A stretch of 64,000 nt of DNA from Caecitellus pseudoparvulus (taxonomy: Eukaryota; Bigyra: Bicosoecida), in assembly GCA_965644315.1 (NCBI GenBank), contig CBFFRQ010000068.1, positions 372,001-436,000 of the forward strand, in the 5' to 3' direction. How positions within the stretch are numbered: position 1 is the first letter of the stretch; every line of letters begins with the position of its first letter. Positions 31,445 to 41,416 of this stretch are shown piece by piece. Position numbers and translations under genes: made by a program. The notes under the pieces were generated by a model, which was given only the letters and a program-made list of their open reading frames with translations, was not told where the DNA came from and did no database searches.

Positions 31445-31862
31445 GACTGGTACTAGTGTGTGAGAACGGATCCACAACACAACTCTGCACGTGTGACGCA
31501 GTAACTTTGGAGCGTAGGAAAGTGCTGCCATTTTGCGGCGTGTTGTGCATTTGGGACATCACAAATAACATGCGCGAATGATGCATGTTTGCGTCTCAAG
31601 CTGCCCACGCCTGCCAGCACACATGCCATTCGTCAAAACACTCGCGGAGGATGAAAACTTGAGCTTGCCGAAGGAAGGTTCCATTGTTGAAGCTGTATAT
31701 CGAGTACGCATCCCCTGATTGGCAGCGGCCTCGTTGGAATCCGGCCTGCAGCGTGGGCGCTGTGACTTGGCGTGCCCACGCCTGCGAAGGCGTGCGCGTG
31801 TCCAAGGCGCAGCACTGCCTCGAGGTTTCATACGCAAGTGCCTCCCTGCATATTAGCGAGAC
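31445..31862. promoter_or_regulatory. Divergent promoter region, RPS13 / small membrane protein
   Basis: 418 bp between divergent start codons. It is clearly richer in A and T than the surrounding genes, especially around 31490-31700. It presumably holds the RPS13 promoter and 5' UTR plus those of the + strand gene. I see no ORF with a recognisable product and no RNA gene. Confidence 0.5.
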
Positions 31863-32485
31863 ATGGCGGCAACAGCGAAGAACTTCTTCAACACGGCAGC
31901 CATAATGTGGAAACGCCTGCGGGAGCAAGACAAGTGAGCGCTGCGCAAAACGCAGGCGAAACGCGCACGATTAGCACACCGCTATTTCGCGAGAAGCGCA
32001 GGAAAGTCAGCAGGCTGGAGGTGGCTGGTATGTTGGGCCCACTGATCGTTGCCCCTGTCGCATTCTTGCTGTATGTGGAGTACATGACGCCTTTCATGCG
32101 GCGTGTGACACGGGACACGCCGCTGGCGCGTGAGAATGCCGCGCTGGACCCCAGTCAGCAAGCTTGGAAGCTGGAGCTGATGAACAAGCGCACGCTGAAG
32201 CTGCACGAAGACATCAAGGTCCTCTTCAACCACCTGGAGGTGCGCAGCTCGACGGAACTAGGTGAAGCTGCCCGTGCCGGCAGCGTTGGCAGCTCCCAGG
32301 ATCAAGGCATCGTGCCCGCGCTTTCCAAGCGCCTGGCCAGCCTGGAAAGCGAGCTGGAAGCTACCAAGGCGGCCCTGGCATCCATGCAGGCCGCTGCCGC
32401 TGCAAGCGAAGGGCAAGCCAGTGCTGCCCCACAGGTTGACGACGCAGCACCCTCTGCGCATTCCGAGCAACGGGCAACTTCATGA
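31863..32485 (+). CDS. Small single-pass membrane protein with coiled coil, unknown
   Basis: Two exons, 31863-31933 and 32002-32485, separated by a 68-nt intron (GTGAGC...GCGCAG) whose removal joins LREQD to KVSRLEVAGM in frame. The product is 184 residues. It has a short N-terminus with WKRLREQDKK, one membrane segment (LGPLIVAPVAFLLYVEYM), a charged helical region (WKLELMNKRTLKLHEDIKVL) and a C-terminal Ala/Glu coiled coil (LASLESELEATKAALASM). The small size, early membrane segment and charged helices would suit an inner mitochondrial or ER anchor protein, but no family motif supports this. I do not recognise it. Confidence 0.75.
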
Positions 32486-32601
32486 GTGGGGCTGCGAGCG
32501 CCTCAACCCTTGACTTGTGCCATGTAATGTATTCTCATTTCCACCCTCGGCAGGCTGGGCGAGTGGGTTGCAGCTGGCCGGGGAGCAGCGGAAATTGAAT
32601 C

Positions 32602-34059
32602 ATGCAGGGGGCATGGTGGCTTGCAGCGCTGGTGGGCCTGGAGCTGCTGTTGGGGGGCCTGCACATCGCCCTGGAGGAGACAGCCATATTTGACTTTGAC
32701 GCGTACATGGAGCAGGCGTCCATGATCATGCAGGGACAGCTGAACTACTCAGCTGTGCGGGGCGACACTGGACCACTCGTGTACCCAGCCGGGCATGTCG
32801 CAGTGTACGCTGGCATCCACGCCGCCACGGGGTGGAACGTGACGCACTGGACGACAGAGTACGAGCCAAAGGCCATTCCTGGCTACGAGCAGCGCGTGCA
32901 CCGCCCGGCCGGCACCATCCTCGCCCTGCAGCTGCTGTTTCTGGCGCTGTATGCAGCGCTCACGGGCCTGCACGGTGCTGGCCTGGTGCAGCACACAGGC
33001 CTTCCTTGGTGGCTGTGGTTGTTAGTGGTGCTGGCGCGTCGGTCCCGCACTGTCTTCGTGCTGGGCCTGTTCAACGACGGCGTGGCAGCGGTGTGCATGG
33101 CTGCTGCGTTGCTGGCCATGTCACGGCGGCGGTGGAGTGCTGGCTGCGTCGCCTTTTCCCTGGCAGTGAGCGTGAAGATGAACAACTTGCTCTTTGCACC
33201 GGGCGTGGCGTTCCTCCTCCTGCACTACACAGGCCCCGTGGGCTGTGCGTGGCACATTCTGCAGTGTGCAGCAGTGCAAGGCGTGTTGGCTGCGCCGTTC
33301 CTGGCCACGTTCCCACTGCAGTACATCGCCGGCGCCTTCAACTTAGGGCGCATGTTTGATCCGCAATGGAGTGTGAACTTCCGCTTCCTGCCGGATGCCT
33401 ACTTCTCCAGCAAGCCATGGGCGCTGGTGTTGCTGTGCGGGCAGCTTGCGATGCTGGCCTGGTTCGCTGCGCGTCGCTGGGCTGCGCCGGCCTTGGCAAC
33501 GTCAGCACCGGCGCAGTCCCACGTGATCGACGGCCTGCCATGCACTGTGCATGGGGCTGGCGAGGATTCCAGGGGCCCGCTGACTGTGCGGGTGGCTGCT
33601 CATGGGGGCTCCCCCTGTGCTGGCGTGGTGGTACACCTGCCACCTGGCGCCGGCGTGTCCACGCTGCAGGGGCAAGGGCCCCTCTTGCGCCGCCTCGTCG
33701 CCCGGCACATTCTCTTCGTCCTGGCCACCTCCAACGTCATCGGCGTCGTCTTCGCCCGCTCACTGCACTTTCAATTCCTGGTCTGGTACTGGCACTGCAG
33801 CCTCTTCCTGCTGGCGTGTGCCGCCCAGAGTGTGCACTGGGCAGCCCCCCTCCTGACAGGGCTGCTGTTGCTGCTGGGGTGGGACGAACACCCACCACAG
33901 CCCTGGTCAGCTGCCCTGGTGGCCTCGGCACATGTGGCGCTGCTCGGCCTGGCGTGGGTGGGCGTGCGCACACCTGTCCCCGGCCCCCTGGCGTACCGCG
34001 GTCCGTGGTCCTTTGCATGGGGCCGGCCCATGCCCATGTCCAAGTCCAAGGCTGAGTAG
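32602..34059 (+). CDS. ALG3: ALG3 alpha-1,3-mannosyltransferase (ER N-glycan assembly)
   Basis: Dol-P-Man:Man5GlcNAc2-PP-dolichol alpha-1,3-mannosyltransferase, which adds the first luminal mannose to the N-glycan precursor in the ER membrane (family knowledge). Single exon, 485 residues, with the family hallmarks in order: FDFDAYMEQ, RGDTGPLVYPAGHVAVY, FVLGLFNDGVA, FSLAVSVKMNNLLFAPGV, NLGRMFDPQWSVNFRFLPDAYF, then HILFVLATSNVIGVVFARSLHFQFLVWYWH. The luminal/cytosolic loops and about ten hydrophobic segments fit a GT-C fold. An insertion of about 60 residues between the RRWAAPA segment and the RRLVARHILF block lengthens it relative to human (438 residues). The tail KSKSKAE is a possible ER-retrieval-like basic end. 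Presence of ALG3 implies full-length, mannose-rich N-glycan precursors. Confidence 0.97.
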   Translation: MQGAWWLAALVGLELLLGGLHIALEETAIFDFDAYMEQASMIMQGQLNYSAVRGDTGPLVYPAGHVAVYAGIHAATGWNVTHWTTEYEPKAIPGYEQRVHRPAGTILALQLLFLALYAALTGLHGAGLVQHTGLPWWLWLLVVLARRSRTVFVLGLFNDGVAAVCMAAALLAMSRRRWSAGCVAFSLAVSVKMNNLLFAPGVAFLLLHYTGPVGCAWHILQCAAVQGVLAAPFLATFPLQYIAGAFNLGRMFDPQWSVNFRFLPDAYFSSKPWALVLLCGQLAMLAWFAARRWAAPALATSAPAQSHVIDGLPCTVHGAGEDSRGPLTVRVAAHGGSPCAGVVVHLPPGAGVSTLQGQGPLLRRLVARHILFVLATSNVIGVVFARSLHFQFLVWYWHCSLFLLACAAQSVHWAAPLLTGLLLLLGWDEHPPQPWSAALVASAHVALLGLAWVGVRTPVPGPLAYRGPWSFAWGRPMPMSKSKAE

Positions 34060-34162
34060 CGCCGCGCGGCAGGTGTGTGTCGCAGCACGCATGCAGCTCC
34101 AAATTCAAACAGACCCTGGCACTGCCACGCCCACGCACCGCCACTGGCCGACACAACACACC

Positions 34163-37100
34163 ATGGCCAGTCGGCGAGCGGTGTCTGGGCGGGGGGGGGC
34201 TGCCCCCGCCCCCGCCACCTTCGCAGCCTACCCCTCCGTCGTGCACTTTGGGGGGTACAAGGTGGGCCAGCCCTGCACCGCCACCGTGCGCATCGTGAAC
34301 GTGTCGGGCAGCAGTGCCAAGTGTGACATTCTCGGCCCAGCTGCTGACGAAGGGTTCTCCATGCAGCATGCGCTGCGAGTGCATGACCGCCTGCCTCCGG
34401 GAATCGGTGCGTGCTGGTGGGAGGTGAGGCGATTTCCGCACAGCAGCAACTGGCACTGTCCTTCTGCATGCAGGGGAGAGCGTCACTGTGACCTTCACGG
34501 GGAGGGAATGGAAGTACCATTATGACTTCATTCGGGTGGTGTCTGACGGCCAGGAGCTGCGTGTGGGGCTGCATGCGTACCCCGTGCGTGCTCGACTGTC
34601 CGGGCGACTTGACATCGCCCTCTGACACGCCTGCCGCCCCCTCCGCGCCCTTCCCCCTGGCAGGTCATGCACAAGTTCTCCATTCCCAAGCAGCTGACAT
34701 TCCCTGACGTGGAGCTGGGGCAGCCTGTCACTAAGGTGCTGCCCCTCTCCTCCGCTGTGCCAGTGGAGTTCGAGTTCACCCTGGCCCCTGTCGAGACACA
34801 CCCGTCCATCCAGCTCGCACCGCTGTCAGGGGTCATCCCTGGCAATGGCAGCGTGCAGGTGAAGGCGACATTCACACCCCTGGACTTCTCCACGGTGTTT
34901 GCGGAGTATGACGTGTCCTGTTCGCAGTTTGACTTCACGCCGTTTCGCATGCGCATCGTCGGCAACGCCAAGCCCGGCGCAACCCGCGCACGCCTGCTGG
35001 CGGAGGCGGTGGAAGGTGGCGAGGCCCCTCCATCCACGCAGGCACTGGACATTGCCGGTACGTATGCTTCCACACGGCGTGGACCAGGCGCAGGCGCTGT
35101 GGCTGACCCTGGTGATGCGCTGCGTGGCCCTGCGTTGGCAGCTTCGAAACGCCGCGTTGCACTGCGTGAGGCGCGGGCACGCGCTGAGAGCAAGGCTGCC
35201 GAAGCGCGAGGGGAGGGGGACTTGTACCAAGCCATGTCTGCTCGTGGCGAGGTTGAGGGGGAGGGGGAAGTGGTGGTGGACGGTCTGCGCCTGCCTCGGC
35301 GGTTGGCGGGTCAAGCTGCCGTGAACGATGTGCTCATGCAGGCGCCCGGCAAGCTGCGCGCCAAGGACGTGGGGCTGGCTGTCGCATCCCACAGGGCCAT
35401 GGTGGCCTCCCAGACGCGTGCCATGGGGCAGGGTGCAGAGCCTGCCGCGGGCACGCGCAGCGCGCGGGACCTGCGGCACGCCCAGCAAGCTGCCGGGCCA
35501 GGGTTGAGCTTGCAGGAAATCTTGCTGGCTGAGAAGGCGGCTTCGTGGCTGGTGCGGGCCATCGCGTGGGCGGGGGGCCTGGGTTTCACGCAGGCCTCGC
35601 GAGAGGCAGATGCTGAAGCCCAGGCGGGCTTTGCCGCCCTGCGCAGCAAGCGCGAGGCGCTGGAGGGCCTCTTTGCCAAGATGCGGAAATTGCGCAGCTC
35701 GCAGCCGGACAGCGGCGCCGCGCCCCTCTCCCCTCGCGCCACAGCTGCTTCCCTCGCATCCCTGCAGAGCCAAGCTGTGCGTGCAGAGGCAGAGCTGGTG
35801 GAGGCACAGGCCCTCGTCGCCGCGAAACGCGACGCCGCGCGGGCTGCAGCTCGAGGTGACTTTTCGCTGGACCTGGCAGCCCTGGCGGCCAGTGTGGAGG
35901 ACCTCCCTGCGACGACGGAGCACCCAGTGGATGTGGCGCTGGAGCGCCTGTCCCGTGCGGGCGGGTGGACCCAGCAACACACCTCCGCGTACAGCCTGCC
36001 CGGCGCCACGTCGCCCTACGCTGCGCAGGTGGCGGCGGCCCAGGGCCGGGGTGGGGGGGATGCCCCCGCCGACGCCACCCCTGCCCTAGCCCCTGCCCGG
36101 CACTCGCGCGCCGGCCTGTCCCCCCTTGGCGCCGACATCCGTTCCCTGCGGGCCATGCTGTTCGCATCCAAGGTGCGCGGCATCCAGGATGCGGAGGCAG
36201 CGCGCCGCACCACTTCGCAGGGGGAGTGGGGGGGCGAGCCTGGCCTCACCCCCCAGGACCTGCGAGACATTAAGGCGGCACGGCAGGAGCTGGCGCGGCT
36301 GGAGTGCATCTTCGCATCGCGCCTGGGACAGCGCCGACGGCACATGCAGCTGCACGGCGAGGGGGGGGGGACACGGGAGGGGGGCTGGACCCCCCCTCCC
36401 CCACCCCCACCGGGGGGCCCCCTCACACCCGCTGCCATCGCCAGTGTCGCGGCGGCACCGCTGCCGCCGGGGCGCACGGTGGTGCTGCAGCCGGAACACG
36501 GAACACTGCGCGGCCTGGAGCACGCAGAGGCTGCCGCAGCAGCCGAGGCGGCGGGGGAGGATGAGGTGGCGGCAGAGGTGGAGGTGGCGGCGCGGCGGGC
36601 GGCGCTGCTGACTCTGCGCGATCTCTTCACGACGCGCGTGATCCGAGATCGCGCGGACCGGCGCCTGGGCGCCCTGCGGCGGCGCCTCGCGCACGTCTGG
36701 CGCCTGGACAGCAGCGACGTGGCGGGGCGGCGGGCGGCGGTGGCGGACGTGGTGCAGCGCGATGCGCAGCTGGCTGCAGCGGGGCGGGATGCGGCCGATG
36801 CGTGGCTGAGCGTGGCGCCAGGGTGCCTAGCCCCCGACGCGCTGGTGCCGCAGGAGGGGGGGGAGGTGGCGGGGGCGCTGGTCCTGGGCGGAACACTTGT
36901 TCCCAGCATCACTGGTTGCGGCCTGCACCCGACCCCCTCGGGGGATGTGGACGCCATGGCAGCCGCGGCGGCAGCGGCGCCGGGGGGGCACGCCGCCCTC
37001 GTGGGGGGCGTGCAAGCCGCCGCCCTGGCCGGGGTGGCCGATGTGCAGGAGGTGGTGTCTGCAGCGCCCCTGCCGGACATGGGCCCACTGGCCGCTGCTG

Positions 37101-40100
37101 TGGGGCTGGCGCCGCCCGTCAGTGACTGGGGCGCAGACCTGTGGCCCCTCCTGCGCCACGTGTCCGCGTCTGGCGCCACCACCGTAGGGCCAGATGGGCT
37201 GGCACATGCCGTGGGGGGTGCACTGGGGGTGGACCCCACCCTGGTGGCGCTGGACATGGCCCTGGGGGGTGCTGGGGCCCTGGTGGGGAGTCGCAGCAGC
37301 GGCGGCGGCGGCCCACCCTCTCCACACCCCAGTGCAGGTCGGGATGGTGGCGAGGGGGCGTCTGCCGTGTCTGAGGGGGGAGGCGAGCTTGGGGAGGGGG
37401 GGGTCGGCAACGAGCCTGTGCCCCCCTCACTCACACGTGTCCGGGCGGGGGGCAGCGTGTTGCCGGCGCTGCAGGGCAGCCCTGGGCCCATGGTGGCGGC
37501 TGTGGGCGCACTGGGTGGCGCCACCCTTTCCGCCCCCCTCACGCCCGCCTACTTCGATGCCCAGGCGTGCTTTGCCGACGATGGCGTGGTTGCCCTGCCC
37601 TTGCCACGCCGCCCAGGCGGCGGGACCACCCTGGCCCCCCCCCTGCCCCCCCCCGTCGCACCCTCCGCCCTGCCCCTGGCCACGGGGCGCCACATCCGGT
37701 CTGGGGCGCAGTGGGGAGACCCCCTGTGGGGCCTGCCCGGGGCGGAGGCGCCCGGCGGCCTGCCTGCCCAGCACAGCATTGCATGGCTGGACACAGCCGA
37801 CGGCGGGGCAGCCCTGGCGCCGGCGCCGACACGGCAGCCCCTGGCTACGCCGCAGCCGGACACACGCTTGGCGCCAGGCACGGCCCTGGTGGTGGCCCTG
37901 GCGGGGCGGGGTCTGCCCGGCGTGTGGCACACAGGCAGTGGGCGCATGGCGGAGGTCATGGGCCCACCCCCCGACTTGCGGTGGCTGCTGCCCCCCCCCA
38001 GCCTGCTCCCGGGCCCCGTCCCTCCCGCACCGCCCCACCCCGCCGCGGCGACCGCCCACCCCCATGCCATGGTTCTGGCTCGAAGGAACAGAGCCGCCCA
38101 GACACAGGGTTTGCAAGGGGCAGTGGCGGCGTTCTTGGAACACGTACAGGCGGAACACCCGGACGCTGCTGCCGGCATGGCTGCGGTGTTGGCGGCCTTG
38201 GGGCTGCCGAGTGCTGCCCCCGCCCCCACCTCAGGGCGGCCTGGCAGCAAGAAGGGGGGTCGAGGGGGGGGCGCAGCGGACAGCACAGGGCGGGAGGCGG
38301 AAGGTGTGGCCGCATGGCAGCCCCCCAGCTCCCCGGGGACAGGGGGCGACGCGTGGAGCCACTCCGCCGCTGGCAGTGCGGAGGGGGGGCCCACCACCGC
38401 ACCTTGGCGCCGGTATGCGGAAGATGACCCCATGGCGGCGTTGGAGCCATGGGCCCACCCCGCGCCAGAGCTGGGCCCACACCTCTCCCCCTGGTATGCC
38501 GTGTGGCTGCAGTGCAATGGCGGTGTTCCGCCTGCTGCCGTCGTGGGCAGCACAGCCACAGACAGTGTTCCAGCCCCAGGCAAGCGGGAGGTGCAAGCGT
38601 TGGCCCCCATTCGCTCTGTTCCTACTGTTACCGGAACACCCGCGGCCGCCCTGGTGCAGCGCTGGCGCGCCACCGGCGTCGTCGTGGACGGCTTGCGCCT
38701 GGCGCCGCCTGGCGAGACGCCGTCGGGGGGAGGGGACATCGTGGCCCCCCCTCCTGCCCTGGGGCAGGCGCCCCAGCCTGAGCTGGGGAGTGGTGGGCCC
38801 ACCCCCCACGGCAGCCTGACACGTCCGGGGGGCAGCTTCATGGCGCTGTCTGCCAATGGAGCACAGGTGCTGGAGCCGCCCCTGGCGCCGGGCGGCGTGT
38901 CCCTGGTGGGGGCTGTCGCCGTGTCCACTCTGGAGCCCCTGCCAGAGGGGGTGGGGGAGGTGCCTGCACAGAGCATGACTGGCCCAGCGTCAGGCGCCGG
39001 CGCCCCCCCCGCCGGGTGGGGGTCCCTCCCCACCGCAGGCTTCGCCCCCGGCTCCATCACCCTGGTGGATGCGCCAGACCCCCTGCTGCCTCTGGATGCG
39101 GCGGGTGGGCCCACCCTCCGCAGAGAAGCCTACGCTGGGACCCTCGGCCTGAATTGCTTGGCCATGGCGCCTGGCACACCCCCCGCTCCCTGGCTCGTGA
39201 CGCCAGCCCACCCTGGGCCCTCTCGCCCCCACCTGGACTGGGCCGCTGGGTGGGGGTCCGACGTCGCAGCGGTGCTGGGGAGCGGGGATACCGCCGCCGT
39301 GGGGCAGGGGGTGCTCCCCCCCGCCACGGCTGCCTGGCTGGAAGGGGGCGAGGAGGGGGCTGTGGAAGCCCCCTCGAACCCCCTCCCGAACCCCCTCCAG
39401 GCCCCTGCCGAGGATGGTGCCCGGAGCGGGCGGGCGAAGACCCCCCCCTCCAGAGGCAGCGGCAGGGGGGCTGCCAAGTCCTCCAAGGCCTCGGACCTGC
39501 CCCCTGCCCCCACCCCCCCCGTGTCACGCCGCGCCGTGTCCCTGGCCGACCTGCCACCGGCACTGGCTGCCTTGCTGCAACCAGCGGAGCCGCTTAGCGG
39601 CGGCCTGGGCAGCACTGCTCCGGGGGGGAGAGGCCCCGGCCCAGCCGCGGACCTGGGCACATTGGCGCTGCCCCCGCTAGGCCCGCCTGCCTGTGTGCCC
39701 CCATGTTCTGGATCCGCATCCGGTGTTCCGGGTGAGGTCCCCCTCGGCGCCCCTGCACCAGGCTGGGCTGCGGCGGTGCCCTCATTGCCCCTGCTGCCCG
39801 CTGGTCGAGCTGAGGACGTGCTGTCCGACGACTCCGAGTCAGACGCAGAGGAAGATGCAGCTATGGGCGGTGCGGGCACCCGTGCCACCCCCCGCACCCG
39901 CCCCTCCCCCATGCCTAGCCTGGCGCAGGCTGTCCAGAGCTTCGGCGGCATCCCAGGCCTGCAGCTGCCACCTGACGTGGAGGTGGGCAGCATCGCGCCC
40001 CTGGTGGGCTGGACACCTGCCATGGCGAGCCAGCTGCAAGGCGGTGCCCAGTCTGCCCGTTTCGCGCCGCTGCTGCCAGACTCTGCACCTCCGCCGCCGC

Positions 40101-41182
40101 CAGCTGACAGTGCGCCCGGCAGTGGCAGGAGCACGCCCAAAGCAAAGCGCAGGGGCGGCGGCAGTGGTGGTGCCGCGGATCCTGCAGCGCCGCCGCCGCT
40201 GCCTGCCCTGCGTGGGTCAGACGTGCTGCGCTGCCCTGCGGTGCAGCTGACGCCGCAGAATCTGCAACGCCTGCTGGCGCCGCTGGAGAACGGTGCGCCC
40301 TGGTGCCAACAAGCGCAGCCCAGCCCGCGCAAACACACCCAAGACATGTCCTCTGCTTCTCCACTGGTGTGCGAAGGGGACGGCGCGGCGGCAGGCTGGC
40401 CGCTCAGCCTGCGCTGGCTCGCTGCAGGCGTGCTGCTGGCGCGCATGCAGGCAAGAAACGCCCCCGTCGCTGCACAGCCCAGCAGCGCAGACAGCGTGCA
40501 CGGCGACCTGCAACGTGCACTGCAGTCTTTGGTCGAGCTGCCGGAAAGTGCCTCCACTCCCACGTCCTCAGCCGACCTTGCAGCTGCCATGGCGGTGTTG
40601 GTGAAGGTTGCTGCGTTGCCGCAGGGACCCGCCGTGCGTGCGACCCGTTTCGCAAAGGACGGCTCCTTGCAGCCCGACCCCAGCGTGCCGCCTGCCCCAC
40701 AGGCATTCGTGCAGGCTGTGTTGGCCTTTCAATCCGCTGCACTGCAAGCCATGCGCTTCGACGCGGCTGCCTCAGCTTGTCTGGGCAAACCGGCAGCGGT
40801 GCCGCCGCCGCTGGGCGCCTGCCTGCCCGACGACCTCCTGGCCCAGGTAAGCAGGGACATGCTGGAGGCTGCGCTGACTGGCTCCGCGCCTGAACCAGCC
40901 TTGCCCCCCCCTGTGGACTGGGCAGAGCGCGTGCTCGCCACGGATGAACTGCGGAATCTGGACGCTGCCTGCCGCCTGGGCGGCTCGTGGTGTGCGCCCG
41001 ACAGCCAAGGCAGCACGGGGGCCGTGACACGCGCTGCCAGCACGTTCAGGCAGTGGGTGCTGGGCGGGGAGGCCCCGGCCGAGTCCCCCTTGCCACAGCC
41101 CCTGCCTGCTCTGGGCCTGCCAGAGGGACTGGCGGTTGAAGCAGTGGATGCCCCAGTGGCAGCTGCGGCGGCGACACCCTGA
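34163..41182 (+). CDS. CFAP221: CFAP221/PCDP1-like ASH-domain central-pair protein, very large
   Basis: Candidate orthologue of CFAP221 (PCDP1/FAP221), a C1d central-pair protein that binds calmodulin in Chlamydomonas (family knowledge). Exons 34163-34406, 34474-34583 and 34664 onward join cleanly over introns of 67 and 80 nt; an upstream in-frame ATG at 34091 is an alternative start. The N-terminus holds an ASH/MSP-like beta domain (VVHFGGYKVGQPCTATVRIVN, GESVTVTFTG) followed by VMHKFSIPKQLTFPDVELGQP and IQLAPLSGVIPGNGSVQVK. A further 84-nt stop-free intron is likely at 35058-35141 (GTACGT...GGCAG). The remaining 2,000 residues are Ala-rich helices and Gly/Pro linkers bearing G-run inserts. 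At about 2,260-2,290 residues it far exceeds the human protein (840). Identity rests on the N-terminal third; the C-terminal half is unassigned. Confidence 0.75.
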
Positions 41183-41416
41183 CACAGCTGCTGCAGATGT
41201 GGCAGCCCGGACCAATGCAATTTCCAAGTGCCCAAGCGCCGGCTGCTGCTCCTCCCTGGAAGCCCCCCCACTCGTACATGTCGCCCTGGCTGCTGCCAGC
41301 TCACCAGCACGTCAGCCACCAGCACCAGCACTCAGCCAGCCAGCAGCGCCGCCCTCACCGCCACAGCAGTGCCGGGAGACGCAGAGCTGTGATTGAGGAC
41401 TTGTAGCGGGTGCACC

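Noticed and set aside
40847-40925. A GTAAGC donor in CFAP221 suggesting an intron ending at GGGCAG
   Set aside because: Removing it shifts into a frame with an early stop, whereas reading through continues a plausible helix.
41197-41406. A 69-residue His/Gln/Pro-rich open frame just before the kinase
   Set aside because: No homology or signal and it ends 10 bp before the kinase start; most likely untranslated sequence, although a frame-shifted CFAP221 end cannot be ruled out.
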